Shown in pieces: positions 45,593 to 53,980 of a DNA stretch of 64,000 bases (position 1 is the first letter of the stretch; each line of letters starts with the position of its first letter). Both the position numbers and the translations under genes were made by a program. The DNA lies in NCBI RefSeq assembly GCF_018219815.1, contig NZ_JADMKU010000002.1, forward strand, positions 1 through 64,000, given 5' to 3'. The stretch comes from Thalassovita aquimarina. GTDB lineage: Bacteria; Pseudomonadota; Alphaproteobacteria; Rhodobacterales; Rhodobacteraceae. Below the pieces are notes generated by a model that worked only from the letters and a program-made list of their open reading frames with translations, was not told where the DNA came from and ran no database searches.

Positions 45593-46117
45593 CTAACCGC
45601 GCCGCCGCGCGATTTCCCGGTACAGCGCTTCGCGGCTGACGCCCAGTTCCGCGGCCAGCGCGCTGCGCCCGCCCTTTTCCGGCAGGTCCCCGTTCAGCGT
45701 CAGCCACATGTCCAGCCGTCGTGCCACCGTCTTCAGCCCACGGATTTCAGCCCGCGCCCGGGCCGATTGAATGCCACGCGCAAGATGGGCGATCCACGCG
45801 TTCCTCAGCGCCTCATCCCTGTTCAGAATGTCGAGGAAAATGGGCTTGGGCATTGCCTTGCAGGAACTGGCCTCCAACGCGATCCCGTCGCAATGATAGG
45901 TGTCTGAATAGAGCGACGCCTCGGCCAGAACGGCGCCTTGGCGGGCCGTCTGCATGATCATTTCGGCACCGGTTTCGGCCATCCGCCGCAAGGCAAGGCA
46001 CCCCACCGAAACGCAATAGACCCGCTGCACCGGATCGCCGACATGAAACAGACTTTCGCCTTCAGCGACGACAACCGGCTGTGCCGTTTCAAATAAGCGT
46101 GAAATCGTATCAGACAT
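45593..46117 (-). CDS. Crp/Fnr-family transcriptional regulator
   Basis: The 174-residue protein has a cyclic-nucleotide-binding-like domain (about 5-105, VVAEGESLFHVGDPVQRVYCV) and a C-terminal helix-turn-helix (SALAAELGVSREALYREIA). It lacks the Fnr cysteine cluster at the N-terminus, so it does not use the FNR-type [4Fe-4S] cluster. The ligand is unknown. It is divergent from a secreted His/Met-rich protein, with an FNR-type dyad overlapping its start codon. Confidence 0.9.
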   Translation of the reverse strand: MSDTISRLFETAQPVVVAEGESLFHVGDPVQRVYCVSVGCLALRRMAETGAEMIMQTARQGAVLAEASLYSDTYHCDGIALEASSCKAMPKPIFLDILNRDEALRNAWIAHLARGIQSARARAEIRGLKTVARRLDMWLTLNGDLPEKGGRSALAAELGVSREALYREIARRRG

Positions 46118-46128
46118 GATCATTATCA
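46117..46128. promoter_or_regulatory. FNR-type dyad TGAT-N4-ATCA
   Basis: The sequence ATGATCATTATCAT contains TGAT-CATT-ATCA, the symmetric core recognised by many Crp/Fnr-family regulators (TTGAT-N4-ATCAA). It overlaps the start of the Crp/Fnr gene and lies 57 bases before the divergent gene. Control of both genes is inferred. Confidence 0.65.
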
Positions 46129-46184
46129 TATCGCCTGCAAGACTCCTGCGGCAAGGTCCCGGCGATCATCAAATGGAGCCCATC

Positions 46185-46826
46185 ATGCGACCCCACTTCC
46201 TTTTCCTGTCCTTCGCGATGCTTGCAACACCGGTTTCGGCACAGCAATCGATGCCGATGGATCACGCAGGTCATGGCGAACACATGATGCACGGCCAACA
46301 TCAAGCAGAGGCACCGATGGGCCGTGTCTTCGAACATGAACACAACGGCCACATGATGGGACAGGTTGACGGTTCCGGCCCTCGTGAACCCGGCCAATCC
46401 GCCTTTGCCGCGATCCAGGAAATCGTGAACCTGCTGATGGCCGATCCCGATACAGATTGGGATCAGGTGAATATCGACGCGTTACGCGGCCACCTTGTCG
46501 ATATGGACAATGTCACCCTACATGCCGATGTGAAAGCTGAGGCGATCGAAGGCGGCGCGCGGTTCACCGTGACCTCGCCAAACCCATCCGTGGCCGGGTC
46601 GATTACCCGGATGATCAGTGCCCATGCGGGGACCATGGATGGCGTGACCGGCTGGCGGATGACCGCGATCCCTCTCGACACCGGTACTGAAATGGAGTTC
46701 ACGGGCGACGCCGGGGATAAAGCGAAAATCAGGGCGCTCGGTTTCTTCGGGGTGATGAGTTTCGGAATGCATCATCAGGGCCACCACCTTGCACTGGCCA
46801 CAGGGCACAACCCGCATCGGCACTAG
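46185..46826 (+). CDS. Exported His/Met-rich protein of unknown function
   Basis: The 213-residue protein has a signal peptide (cleavage after PVSA). A His/Met-rich segment follows (MPMDHAGHGEHMMHGQHQ, EHEHNGHMMG) and the protein ends with a His-rich tail (MHHQGHHLALATGHNPHRH). The pattern suggests binding of copper or another soft metal in the periplasm. The central part (residues 80-190) is unrecognised. ATG 46185 is preceded by TGGAGC; ATG 46173 is an alternative. It is the likely target of the divergent Crp/Fnr regulator. Confidence 0.82.
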   Translation: MRPHFLFLSFAMLATPVSAQQSMPMDHAGHGEHMMHGQHQAEAPMGRVFEHEHNGHMMGQVDGSGPREPGQSAFAAIQEIVNLLMADPDTDWDQVNIDALRGHLVDMDNVTLHADVKAEAIEGGARFTVTSPNPSVAGSITRMISAHAGTMDGVTGWRMTAIPLDTGTEMEFTGDAGDKAKIRALGFFGVMSFGMHHQGHHLALATGHNPHRH

Positions 46827-46894
46827 CCCGAACCAGCCGGCTGGCGGTTGTTTTCCCGCGTGACGCCACGCCCGCGCCATGCTACGCCAAAACC

Positions 46895-49150
46895 ATGAGC
46901 AAGCTGCCAACCAAGGACGAAATCCTACAATGGATTTCGGACAACCCGACCCTCACCTCGAAACGCGATTTCGCCAAGGCCTTTGGCATCAAGGGCGCTG
47001 CGCGGATCGACCTCAAGCGCATCCTGAAGGAGCTTGAGGCGGAAGGACATTTGCAGAAACGCAAGAAGACCTACCGCGATCCCGACAAGCTGCCCCCGGT
47101 CAGCGTGCTGCAGATCACCGGCGCGGATGCCGATGGCGATCTTTACGCCCGACCGATGGAATGGCAGGGCGAGGGCAAGGAACCCGTCATCCTGGTGATC
47201 CCGCGTGCCTCGGACCCGGCTTTGGGTGAAGGCGACCGCATCCTTGGCCGGCTGACCGAGGTTAAGGGCGAGAAACACCATTACGAGGCCCGGCTGATCC
47301 GCCGCATCGGCACCAACCCGCACAAGGTTCTGGGCGTGTTCAAGAAAACCGCCGAGGGCGGCCGCATCCTGCCGATAGACAAGGGCGACGGCAAGGAATG
47401 GCAGGTGCCCGCGGGTGCCACCGGCGGCGCCAAGGATGGCGAGTTGGTCGAAGCCGAACAAAGCGGCCCCAAGGGCCGGATGGGCCTGCCGCGCGCGCGC
47501 ATCGTGACCCGGCTGGGCGACCCCACCGCCCCGAAGGCGGTGTCGCTGATCGCGATCCACCAGCACGGCATCCCCGATGATTTCCCAGACGAGGTGATCG
47601 CCGAGGCCGACAAGATGAAACCGGCGGGCCTGTCGGGCCGCGAGGACATGCGCGACATGCCTCTGGTCACCATCGACCCGGTCGATGCGCGAGATCATGA
47701 CGATGCCTGCTGGGCGCATGAGGACGACGATCCGAAGAACGAAGGCGGCTATGTCATCTGGGTCGCCATCGCTGACGTGGCCCATTACGTGACCTCGGGC
47801 AGCGCGCTGGACCGCGAGGCCCGCAAGCGCGGCAATTCCAGCTATTTCCCTGACCGGGTGGTGCCGATGCTGCCCGACCGGCTGTCGGGCGACCTGTGCT
47901 CACTGCATGAAGGCGTGCCGCGCGCCTGCATCGCGGTGCGGATGCAGATCAACGCCGCGGGCGACAAGATCGGCCACCGCTTCGTGCGCGGGCTGATGCG
48001 ATCGGCCGCATCGCTGAATTACCAGGAAGTGCAGGACGCCCGCGACGGCAAGCCCAACGACCAATGCGCCCCCCTGATGGAAGACGTGATCGATCCGCTC
48101 TACGAGGCCTACGCGCTGCTGGTCAAGGCGCGCAACCGGCGCCAGCCGCTGGACCTGGACCTGCCCGAACGCAAAGTGGTGCTGAGCGACGAAGGCAAAG
48201 TGCTGAGCGTCAATTTCCGCGACCGGCTGGATGCGCACAAGCTGATCGAGGAATTCATGATCCTCGCCAATGTCGCCGCCGCCGAAACGCTGGTCACGCG
48301 CCGCTCGCCGCTGCTGTTCCGTGTGCACGAGGAACCGAGCCCCGAAAAGTTAGAAGCGCTGCGCGAAACCGCCCAGGCCTCGGGACTGGTGCTGGCCAAG
48401 GGGCAGGTGTTGCAGACCCGGCATCTCAATCAGCTTCTCGCCGCTGCTGAAGGCACCGACTACGACGAACTGATCAACATGTCGACGCTGCGGGCGATGA
48501 CGCAGGCCTATTACAGCCCGGCCAATTTCGGCCATTTCGGGCTGGCGCTGCAGGCCTATGCGCATTTCACCTCGCCGATCCGGCGCTATTCCGACCTGAT
48601 CGTGCACCGGGCACTGATTACGGCGCATAAATGGGGCAAGGACGGGCTCAGCCCCGGCGATGCCGAGATCCTCGAACAGACCGCAACCCATATCAGCGAA
48701 ACCGAACGCCGTTCGATGATGGCTGAACGCGACACCACCGACCGCTATCTTGCCGCCTTCCTGTCGGAACGGGTGGGCAACGAATTCACCGGCCGGATCA
48801 GCGGCGTGGCCAAGTTCGGCGTCTTCGTGCGGATGGACGATACCGGCGCCGACGGGCTGATTCCGATCCGCACCCTGGGCAGCGAATATTTCCACTTCGA
48901 CGCCGAATCGGGAACCCTGATGGGGGCTGATACCGGGCTGACCCTGTCACTGGGCCAGCGGGTGACGGTGAAACTGACCGAGGCGACCCCGGTCACCGGG
49001 GGCATCGCGCTGGAGCTCGTCAGCCTGGAGGGCGAAACGGTCCCGCGCGGCCCGGCCCGCGGCCGGGGCAAGCCAGCCAAGCGCCGCGCGGTCAAGGCCA
49101 AGCGCAAGGCGGACAAGATCAAGCGCAAGGTCAAACGGACCCGGCGCTGA
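46895..49150 (+). CDS. rnr: Ribonuclease R
   Basis: The 751-residue 3'-5' exoribonuclease degrades structured RNA. An N-terminal helix-turn-helix/cold-shock region is followed by the RNB catalytic core with DPVDARDHDDACWA, YFPDRVVPMLPDRLSGDLCSL and HFTSPIRRYSDLIVHR. An S1 domain (about 640-720, GRISGVAKFGVFVRMDDTGA) and a Lys/Arg-rich tail (KPAKRRAVKAKRKADKIKRK) complete it. All parts expected for RNase R rather than RNase II are present. Confidence 0.96.
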   Translation: MSKLPTKDEILQWISDNPTLTSKRDFAKAFGIKGAARIDLKRILKELEAEGHLQKRKKTYRDPDKLPPVSVLQITGADADGDLYARPMEWQGEGKEPVILVIPRASDPALGEGDRILGRLTEVKGEKHHYEARLIRRIGTNPHKVLGVFKKTAEGGRILPIDKGDGKEWQVPAGATGGAKDGELVEAEQSGPKGRMGLPRARIVTRLGDPTAPKAVSLIAIHQHGIPDDFPDEVIAEADKMKPAGLSGREDMRDMPLVTIDPVDARDHDDACWAHEDDDPKNEGGYVIWVAIADVAHYVTSGSALDREARKRGNSSYFPDRVVPMLPDRLSGDLCSLHEGVPRACIAVRMQINAAGDKIGHRFVRGLMRSAASLNYQEVQDARDGKPNDQCAPLMEDVIDPLYEAYALLVKARNRRQPLDLDLPERKVVLSDEGKVLSVNFRDRLDAHKLIEEFMILANVAAAETLVTRRSPLLFRVHEEPSPEKLEALRETAQASGLVLAKGQVLQTRHLNQLLAAAEGTDYDELINMSTLRAMTQAYYSPANFGHFGLALQAYAHFTSPIRRYSDLIVHRALITAHKWGKDGLSPGDAEILEQTATHISETERRSMMAERDTTDRYLAAFLSERVGNEFTGRISGVAKFGVFVRMDDTGADGLIPIRTLGSEYFHFDAESGTLMGADTGLTLSLGQRVTVKLTEATPVTGGIALELVSLEGETVPRGPARGRGKPAKRRAVKAKRKADKIKRKVKRTRR

Positions 49151-49154
49151 CCCG

Positions 49155-49553
49155 CTACAGGTGATAGGTCAGCCCGTGTCGGATCAGCAGCACGTGGCGC
49201 TCGGGATCGATCTGGCTGGTACGGTCGAACAGGATTGCGCGATTGCCCTCGATCCGGTCCTGTCCCGGGAACGTCGCGGCGAAGGTGGAAATGATCGTGG
49301 TCTGGCAATGGGCATACAGGGCGAAGCCACCGGTTTTCGGGATGCCCAGCCGCAGCGTCGATCCCGATTTGCTGACCGGCGTCAGGTAGGACGGCTGCCC
49401 CCATTTCAACGTCTCTTCCACCGGCCCGATCCCGGGCAGATCGGCGGCGGTTTCGAGGATCAGTTCGCGCAGCCGCAAAACGCCGTCGCGCGCAGCCGGG
49501 GGATAGCTGTCGATCACGTCTTTGACCGCGCTATTGTCGAAAGGATATCTCAT
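49155..49553 (-). CDS. DUF1801 family protein
   Basis: The 132-residue protein has the DUF1801/YdhG-like fold: VKDVIDSYPPAARDGVLRLRELI, VEETLKWGQPSYL and GFALYAHCQTTII. The function is unknown; relatives are small cytosolic proteins. ATG 49553 (MRYPFDNS) begins the homologous part. The longer frame to 49691 overlaps the start of the transglycosylase gene and is rejected. Confidence 0.85.
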   Translation of the reverse strand: MRYPFDNSAVKDVIDSYPPAARDGVLRLRELILETAADLPGIGPVEETLKWGQPSYLTPVSKSGSTLRLGIPKTGGFALYAHCQTTIISTFAATFPGQDRIEGNRAILFDRTSQIDPERHVLLIRHGLTYHL

Positions 49554-49681
49554 CTCCGCCCCAGCCCCCTGCGCCAGCACAGTTCCGCCAAATTCGGCGG
49601 CCCCGATCACGGCATCTTCCTCAAGCCGCGATAGCAAGTTACCATCGCAGTCAAGTTCAGCAATAGAACAGGGCACGGGCA

Positions 49682-50971
49682 ATGAATACACGCAAATTTA
49701 TGATGGGTATCGCGGGCTTGGCGTTGCTGGGACAGGGCGCGCTGGCGAATCCGCTGGGTCAATCCTTGCGGCCGCAACCGAGACCCGAAAGCCTGCAGCA
49801 GGCGACCGTCACGCTGGATGGAAACGCGGCGCGGGTTTCCAGCAAGAACCTTGGCTTTGAACGCTGGATCAGGGGCTTTCGCAAACGTGCTCACGCAGCC
49901 GGGATCAGCGACCGCACCCTGGACCGCGCCTTCCGGGGCGTGAAGTACAATGCCGACGTGATCCAGAAGGACCGCAACCAGTCGGAATTCACCAAGACGA
50001 TCTGGGAATACCTCGACAGCGCCGCTTCGGACACGCGGGTGAAAAACGGCCGCAAGGCGCTGCAGCGGCACGGCCGCACCCTGCGCGCGATCGAGGCCAA
50101 GTACGGCGTCGACAAGGAAGTCGTCGCCGCCGTCTGGGGGCTGGAAAGCGCCTATGGCACCTATCGCGGCTCGACCAACGTGATCGAGGCTTTGGCGACA
50201 CTGGCCTATGACGGGCGGCGCGGGCGGTTCTTCGAAGCGCAGCTGATCGACGCGCTGAAAATCCTGCAATCGGGCGACACGTCACCACGCAACATGACCG
50301 GCAGCTGGGCGGGCGCGATGGGCCATACCCAGTTCATTCCGTCATCCTACCAGGCCTTCGCGGTGGATTTCACCGGCGACGGGCGGCGTGACATCTGGTC
50401 CGACGATCCCGCCGACGCGCTGGCCTCCACTGCCGCCTACCTGGCCCGGCATGGCTGGAAAAAGGGACAGCCCTGGGGGATCGAGGTACAGCTGCCGCGT
50501 GGATTCAACTATGCGCTGGCCAACCGCAAGATTCAGAAAATGCCCTCGGAATGGGCGCGGATGGGGGTCAAGGACATGAATGGCCGGCCGGTGCGCGATT
50601 ACGGTGCGGCCTCGGTCCTGCTGCCGGCAGGGGCGCAGGGCGCCGCCTTCCTGATCTTCAAGAATTTCTCGGTGATCGAACGCTACAACACCGCCGACGC
50701 CTACGTGATCGGGGTCGGGCATCTCAGCGACCGGCTGAAGGGTGGGCCGAAACTCAGATCGAAATGGCCGCGCGGCGACCGCGCGCTGAGTTTCGCCGAA
50801 CGCAAGGAACTGCAGAAGCGGCTGACCAAGCAGGGCTTTGACACCCAAAAGATCGACGGCAAGATCGGGCCGCTGACGATCCAGGCGGTGCGCGGATACC
50901 AACGGTCGATCGGGATGGAACCCGATGGCTACGCTTCGCTCAGCATCCTGAAAAAACTGCGCCGGAACTGA
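49682..50971 (+). CDS. Lytic murein transglycosylase (MltB type) with peptidoglycan-binding domain
   Basis: The 429-residue protein starts with a signal peptide (MNTRKFMMGIAGLALLGQGALA). The SLT_2/MltB catalytic domain follows (about 55-345), with the catalytic Glu in WGLESAYGTYRGSTNV and HTQFIPSSYQAFAVDFTGDG. A C-terminal PG_binding_1 domain ends it (KQGFDTQKIDGKIGPLTIQ). It cleaves glycan strands to 1,6-anhydro products in the periplasm. No lipobox is present, so it is soluble, unlike E. coli MltB. Confidence 0.95.
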   Translation: MNTRKFMMGIAGLALLGQGALANPLGQSLRPQPRPESLQQATVTLDGNAARVSSKNLGFERWIRGFRKRAHAAGISDRTLDRAFRGVKYNADVIQKDRNQSEFTKTIWEYLDSAASDTRVKNGRKALQRHGRTLRAIEAKYGVDKEVVAAVWGLESAYGTYRGSTNVIEALATLAYDGRRGRFFEAQLIDALKILQSGDTSPRNMTGSWAGAMGHTQFIPSSYQAFAVDFTGDGRRDIWSDDPADALASTAAYLARHGWKKGQPWGIEVQLPRGFNYALANRKIQKMPSEWARMGVKDMNGRPVRDYGAASVLLPAGAQGAAFLIFKNFSVIERYNTADAYVIGVGHLSDRLKGGPKLRSKWPRGDRALSFAERKELQKRLTKQGFDTQKIDGKIGPLTIQAVRGYQRSIGMEPDGYASLSILKKLRRN

Positions 50972-51006
50972 TTGCCAAACGCCGCGACGCTTGGCATTGT
51001 CACCCC

Positions 51007-51146
51007 GTTCTCAGGGCGGGGTGAAATTCCCCACCGGCGGTAAGGGGGAAACCCCAAGCCCGCGAGCGCCTTGGCGGTTGCCGCCAAGGGTCAGCAGATC
51101 TGGTGCGAATCCAGAGCCGACGGTCACAGTCCGGATGGAAGAGAAC
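51007..51146 (+). promoter_or_regulatory. FMN riboswitch (RFN element)
   Basis: The conserved RFN landmarks are present in order: GTTCTCAGGGCGGGGTGAAA at the 5' side, CCCCACCGGCGGTAA, AAGCCCGCGAGCG, GATCTGGTGCGAATCCAGAG, GCCGACGGTCACAGTCCGGA and the closing GAGAAC. P1 pairs 51007-51012 with 51141-51146. It lies 77 bases ahead of ribH and should repress it when FMN is plentiful. Confidence 0.97.
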
Positions 51147-51223
51147 GACAGAGGACCGGTCGCCCGGCCCTTTCCTGTCGTCTGCCGCCTTGGGTGACAT
51201 GTGTCGATAGGAAAGGAAAACGC

Positions 51224-51658
51224 ATGACACTCACCCGCTATGCCTTCATCAAGGCGAACTGGCATTCCGATATCGTCGATCAGGCGCTTGTCGGGTTTAC
51301 CGAATTGATTTCCTCAGACCAGGTCGACGTGTTCGACGTGCCCGGCGCCTTCGAAATGCCGCTGGTGGCGCGCGACCTGGCTGAATCGGGGCGCTATGCC
51401 GCCGTCGCAGCGGCCGCCTTCGTGGTCGATGGCGGCATCTACCGGCACGATTTCGTGGCCCAGGCCGTGGTCGACGGGCTGATGCGCGCCGGGATGGATA
51501 GCGGCGTGCCGGTTCTGTCGGTGTCGCTGACCCCGCACCAGTACCAGGAAACCAAGCATCACAACGCGGTCTACCGCGTGCATTTCGTGGAAAAGGGCCG
51601 CGAAGCGGCCCGGGCGGCGCTGATGATCGGCAAGACTCGGGCGCAACTGGCCGCCTGA
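51224..51658 (+). CDS. ribH: 6,7-dimethyl-8-ribityllumazine synthase (RibH2-like)
   Basis: The 144-residue enzyme condenses 5-amino-6-ribitylaminouracil with 3,4-dihydroxy-2-butanone phosphate in riboflavin synthesis. VDVFDVPGAFEMPLVARDLAE and FVVDGGIYRHDFVAQAVVDG are diagnostic. The TPHQYQETKHHN and AARAALMIGKTRAQL segments resemble the Brucella RibH2 (decameric) type rather than the usual RibH. It stands alone behind an FMN riboswitch, with AGGAAAGG before its ATG. Confidence 0.95.
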   Translation: MTLTRYAFIKANWHSDIVDQALVGFTELISSDQVDVFDVPGAFEMPLVARDLAESGRYAAVAAAAFVVDGGIYRHDFVAQAVVDGLMRAGMDSGVPVLSVSLTPHQYQETKHHNAVYRVHFVEKGREAARAALMIGKTRAQLAA

Positions 51659-51664
51659 TTTTCA

Positions 51665-51689
51665 CCCCCGGTCAGGTCCTGGCCGGGGG
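51665..51689 (+). terminator. Terminator-like hairpin after ribH
   Basis: A stem of about 10 bp (CCCCCGGTCA with TGGCCGGGGG, one T-G pair) with a five-base loop, followed by CTTTC. It lies between the convergent ribH and serB genes. Confidence 0.7.
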
Positions 51690-51723
51690 CTTTCGCCGCT
51701 GCCTTTCGGGCGTGTTTGACCGA

Positions 51724-52602
51724 TTACTTGGTGACGAATTCGGCCTTGGCGTAGCCCTGCACGTAAAGCAGCGAAGTCAGGTCGCCGAAATTGATCCGCA
51801 CATCGCATTGTGCCGCCACGGTGGGTTTTGCGTGCAGCGCCACGCCGGTTCCGGCGCGGCCCAGCATGCCCAGGTCGTTGGCCCCGTCGCCCACCGCGAT
51901 GACATCGCTTTCCTCGATCTGCAGGTGCTTGGAAATCCGTTCCAGCGCCTCGACCTTGGCTTCGCGCCCCAGGATCGGGCGGGCCACGTCGCCGGTCAGG
52001 ATACCATCCTCGGCCAGCAGGATATTGGCGTGATTTTCGTCGAAATTCAGTTCTTTGGCGACCTTGCGAGTGAAGGCGGTGAAGCCGCCCGACACCAGCG
52101 CCGCGTAACCGCCCGCCGCCTTCATCGTCGCGATCAGTTCACGCCCGCCGGGCATGAAGGTGATGCGCTCTTTCAGCACCTTGTCGATGACGCTTTCGTG
52201 CAGCCCCTTCAGCAGCCCGACCCGTTCCAGCAGCGCACCTTCGAAGTCCAGTTCGCCGTTCATCGCGCGCGCGGTAATTTCCGACACCCGTTCGCCGACG
52301 CCGGCCTCGTCGGCCAGCTCGTCGATGCATTCCTGCCGGATCATGGTGCTGTCCATATCGGCCAGCAGCATCGTCTTGCGGCGCCCCGCGACCGGCTGCA
52401 CCACCATGTCCAGCCCCATGCGCTGGACATCCTCCCAGACGTCCCAGCGGTTGTCGGGCACCTGCGGAATTTCGAATTCCGCCGCCTCGTCCGGGGCCAG
52501 CCAGACCACGTCACCACCACCCCAGGCATTGCGCAGCGAATCAAGCAAGGAGGCCTGCAGATGCGGCTCATCGGGATTGCTCAGGAGGGTCACGACATAC
52601 AT
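51724..52602 (-). CDS. serB: Phosphoserine phosphatase
   Basis: SerB (292 residues) performs the last step of serine synthesis. HAD motifs are visible: LADMDSTMI (nucleophile Asp), SGGFTAFTRKVA (motif II region) and VGDGANDLGMLGRAGTGVA (motif III/IV). A regulatory-type N-terminal domain of about 75 residues precedes the catalytic part. ATG 52602 (MYVVTLLSNPD) is the family start. The gene is divergent from serC-serA, grouping all three dedicated serine enzymes. Confidence 0.96.
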   Translation of the reverse strand: MYVVTLLSNPDEPHLQASLLDSLRNAWGGGDVVWLAPDEAAEFEIPQVPDNRWDVWEDVQRMGLDMVVQPVAGRRKTMLLADMDSTMIRQECIDELADEAGVGERVSEITARAMNGELDFEGALLERVGLLKGLHESVIDKVLKERITFMPGGRELIATMKAAGGYAALVSGGFTAFTRKVAKELNFDENHANILLAEDGILTGDVARPILGREAKVEALERISKHLQIEESDVIAVGDGANDLGMLGRAGTGVALHAKPTVAAQCDVRINFGDLTSLLYVQGYAKAEFVTK

Positions 52603-52710
52603 GTGAAAGTTTCCGATCGTAGCTGTTTGGGGTCGCAAATCGACGCTCGAGCGGCGCTATAGCGGCATTTTAGCTATTGTGAAAGCGGATCAACGCGACT
52701 ATTTCCGGCA

Positions 52711-52750
52711 GCGGGACACCTCTCCCCAACGAGAGGCGCTTATCTGGAAG
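52711..52750 (+). ncRNA. Candidate serC leader RNA motif
   Basis: Just before serC the leader contains GCGGGACACCTCTCC, a hairpin CCTCTC/GAGAGG (52719-52724 with 52731-52736), and then GCGCTTATCTGGAAGGG next to the start codon. Alphaproteobacterial serC genes are known to carry a conserved serC RNA motif directly upstream (Rfam RF00517, recalled). Match to its consensus was not tested. Confidence 0.5.
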
Positions 52751-52760
52751 GGTAGCATTC

Positions 52761-53906
52761 ATGGCTATTGAACAACCGGCAACGCGGCCGGCCAACCCGC
52801 GTTTTTCCTCTGGCCCCTGCGCCAAGATCCCCACATTCACCCTGGACAAGCTTGCCGACGCCGCACTGGGCCGGTCGCACCGCGCCGCCGTGGGCAAGGA
52901 CAAGCTTAAAGCGGCCATCGAAGGTACGCGCGAAATCCTGGGTATCCCCGCAGATTACAAGATCGGCATCGTTCCCGCCTCGGATACCGGCGCGGTCGAG
53001 ATGGCGCTGTGGTCGCTTCTGGGCGAACGCAAGGTCGAAATGCTGGCATGGGAAAGCTTCGGCTCGGGCTGGGTCACCGACGTGGTGAAACAGCTGAAAA
53101 TCGACGCCGAGGTGAAAACCGCCGAATACGGCGAAATCGTCGACCTGGCTTCGGTCGATTGCAACAACGATGTCGTGTTCACCTGGAACGGCACCACCTC
53201 GGGCGTACGCGTGCCGAACGGCGACTGGATCGCCGATGACCGCGAAGGCCTGACCATCTGCGACGCCACCTCGGCCGCCTTTGCGATGGACCTGCCCTGG
53301 GACAAGCTCGACGTGACCACCTTCTCCTGGCAGAAGGTTCTGGGCGGCGAAGCAGCCCACGGTATGCTGATCCTCAGCCCGCGCGCTGTCGAACGGCTGG
53401 AAAGCTACACCCCGGCATGGCCGCTGCCGAAAATCTTCCGCCTGACCAAGGGCGGCAAGCTGATCGAAGGCATCTTCCGTGGCGAAACCATCAACACGCC
53501 CTCGATGCTGGCCGTGGAAGATTACCTCGTCGCGCTGGACTGGGCGCGTTCGGTCGGCGGGCTGCAGGGCCTGATCGCCCGCGCCAACGCCAACACCAAG
53601 GCGATTGCCGATTTCGTCGAAATGCACGACTGGATCGATTTCCTGGCCCATGACCCGGCCACCGTGTCGAACACCTCCGTCTGCCTGAAGTTCACCGACG
53701 ACCGGATCAAGGACGGCGCGGCGTTCGCCAAGGCTGTGGCCAAGCGGATGGAAGCCGAAGGCGCGGCGCTGGATATCGGCGCCTACCGCGACGCTCCGGC
53801 GGGTCTGCGCATCTGGTGCGGCGGCACGGTTGAGCTCTCGAATATCGAGGCGATGCTGCCCTGGCTCGAATGGGCCTTCCAGACCGAGATCGAAGCGCAA
53901 GCCTGA
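52761..53906 (+). CDS. serC: Phosphoserine aminotransferase
   Basis: SerC (381 residues) transaminates 3-phosphohydroxypyruvate to phosphoserine with PLP. The long alphaproteobacterial type is recognised by [20 protein letters not shown] at the N-terminus. The PLP lysine lies in [14 protein letters not shown] and the phosphate-binding region in [14 protein letters not shown]-like sequence. GGAAGGG lies about 10 bases before the ATG. It is followed by serA after a stem-loop, probably as one operon. Confidence 0.97.
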   Translation: MAIEQPATRPANPRFSSGPCAKIPTFTLDKLADAALGRSHRAAVGKDKLKAAIEGTREILGIPADYKIGIVPASDTGAVEMALWSLLGERKVEMLAWESFGSGWVTDVVKQLKIDAEVKTAEYGEIVDLASVDCNNDVVFTWNGTTSGVRVPNGDWIADDREGLTICDATSAAFAMDLPWDKLDVTTFSWQKVLGGEAAHGMLILSPRAVERLESYTPAWPLPKIFRLTKGGKLIEGIFRGETINTPSMLAVEDYLVALDWARSVGGLQGLIARANANTKAIADFVEMHDWIDFLAHDPATVSNTSVCLKFTDDRIKDGAAFAKAVAKRMEAEGAALDIGAYRDAPAGLRIWCGGTVELSNIEAMLPWLEWAFQTEIEAQA

Positions 53907-53920
53907 TCACGCCTGATTCA

Positions 53921-53945
53921 GGTGGCGGGCCACGTTCCCGCCACC
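53921..53945 (+). terminator. Stem-loop between serC and serA
   Basis: A perfect 9-bp stem GGTGGCGGG/CCCGCCACC with a seven-base loop lies 14 bases after serC. No U-tract follows, so it more likely modulates the serC:serA mRNA ratio than stops transcription. Confidence 0.5.
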
Positions 53946-53980
53946 CTTCCCTGACATACCATCTTTGAAGGAGAGCCCCG

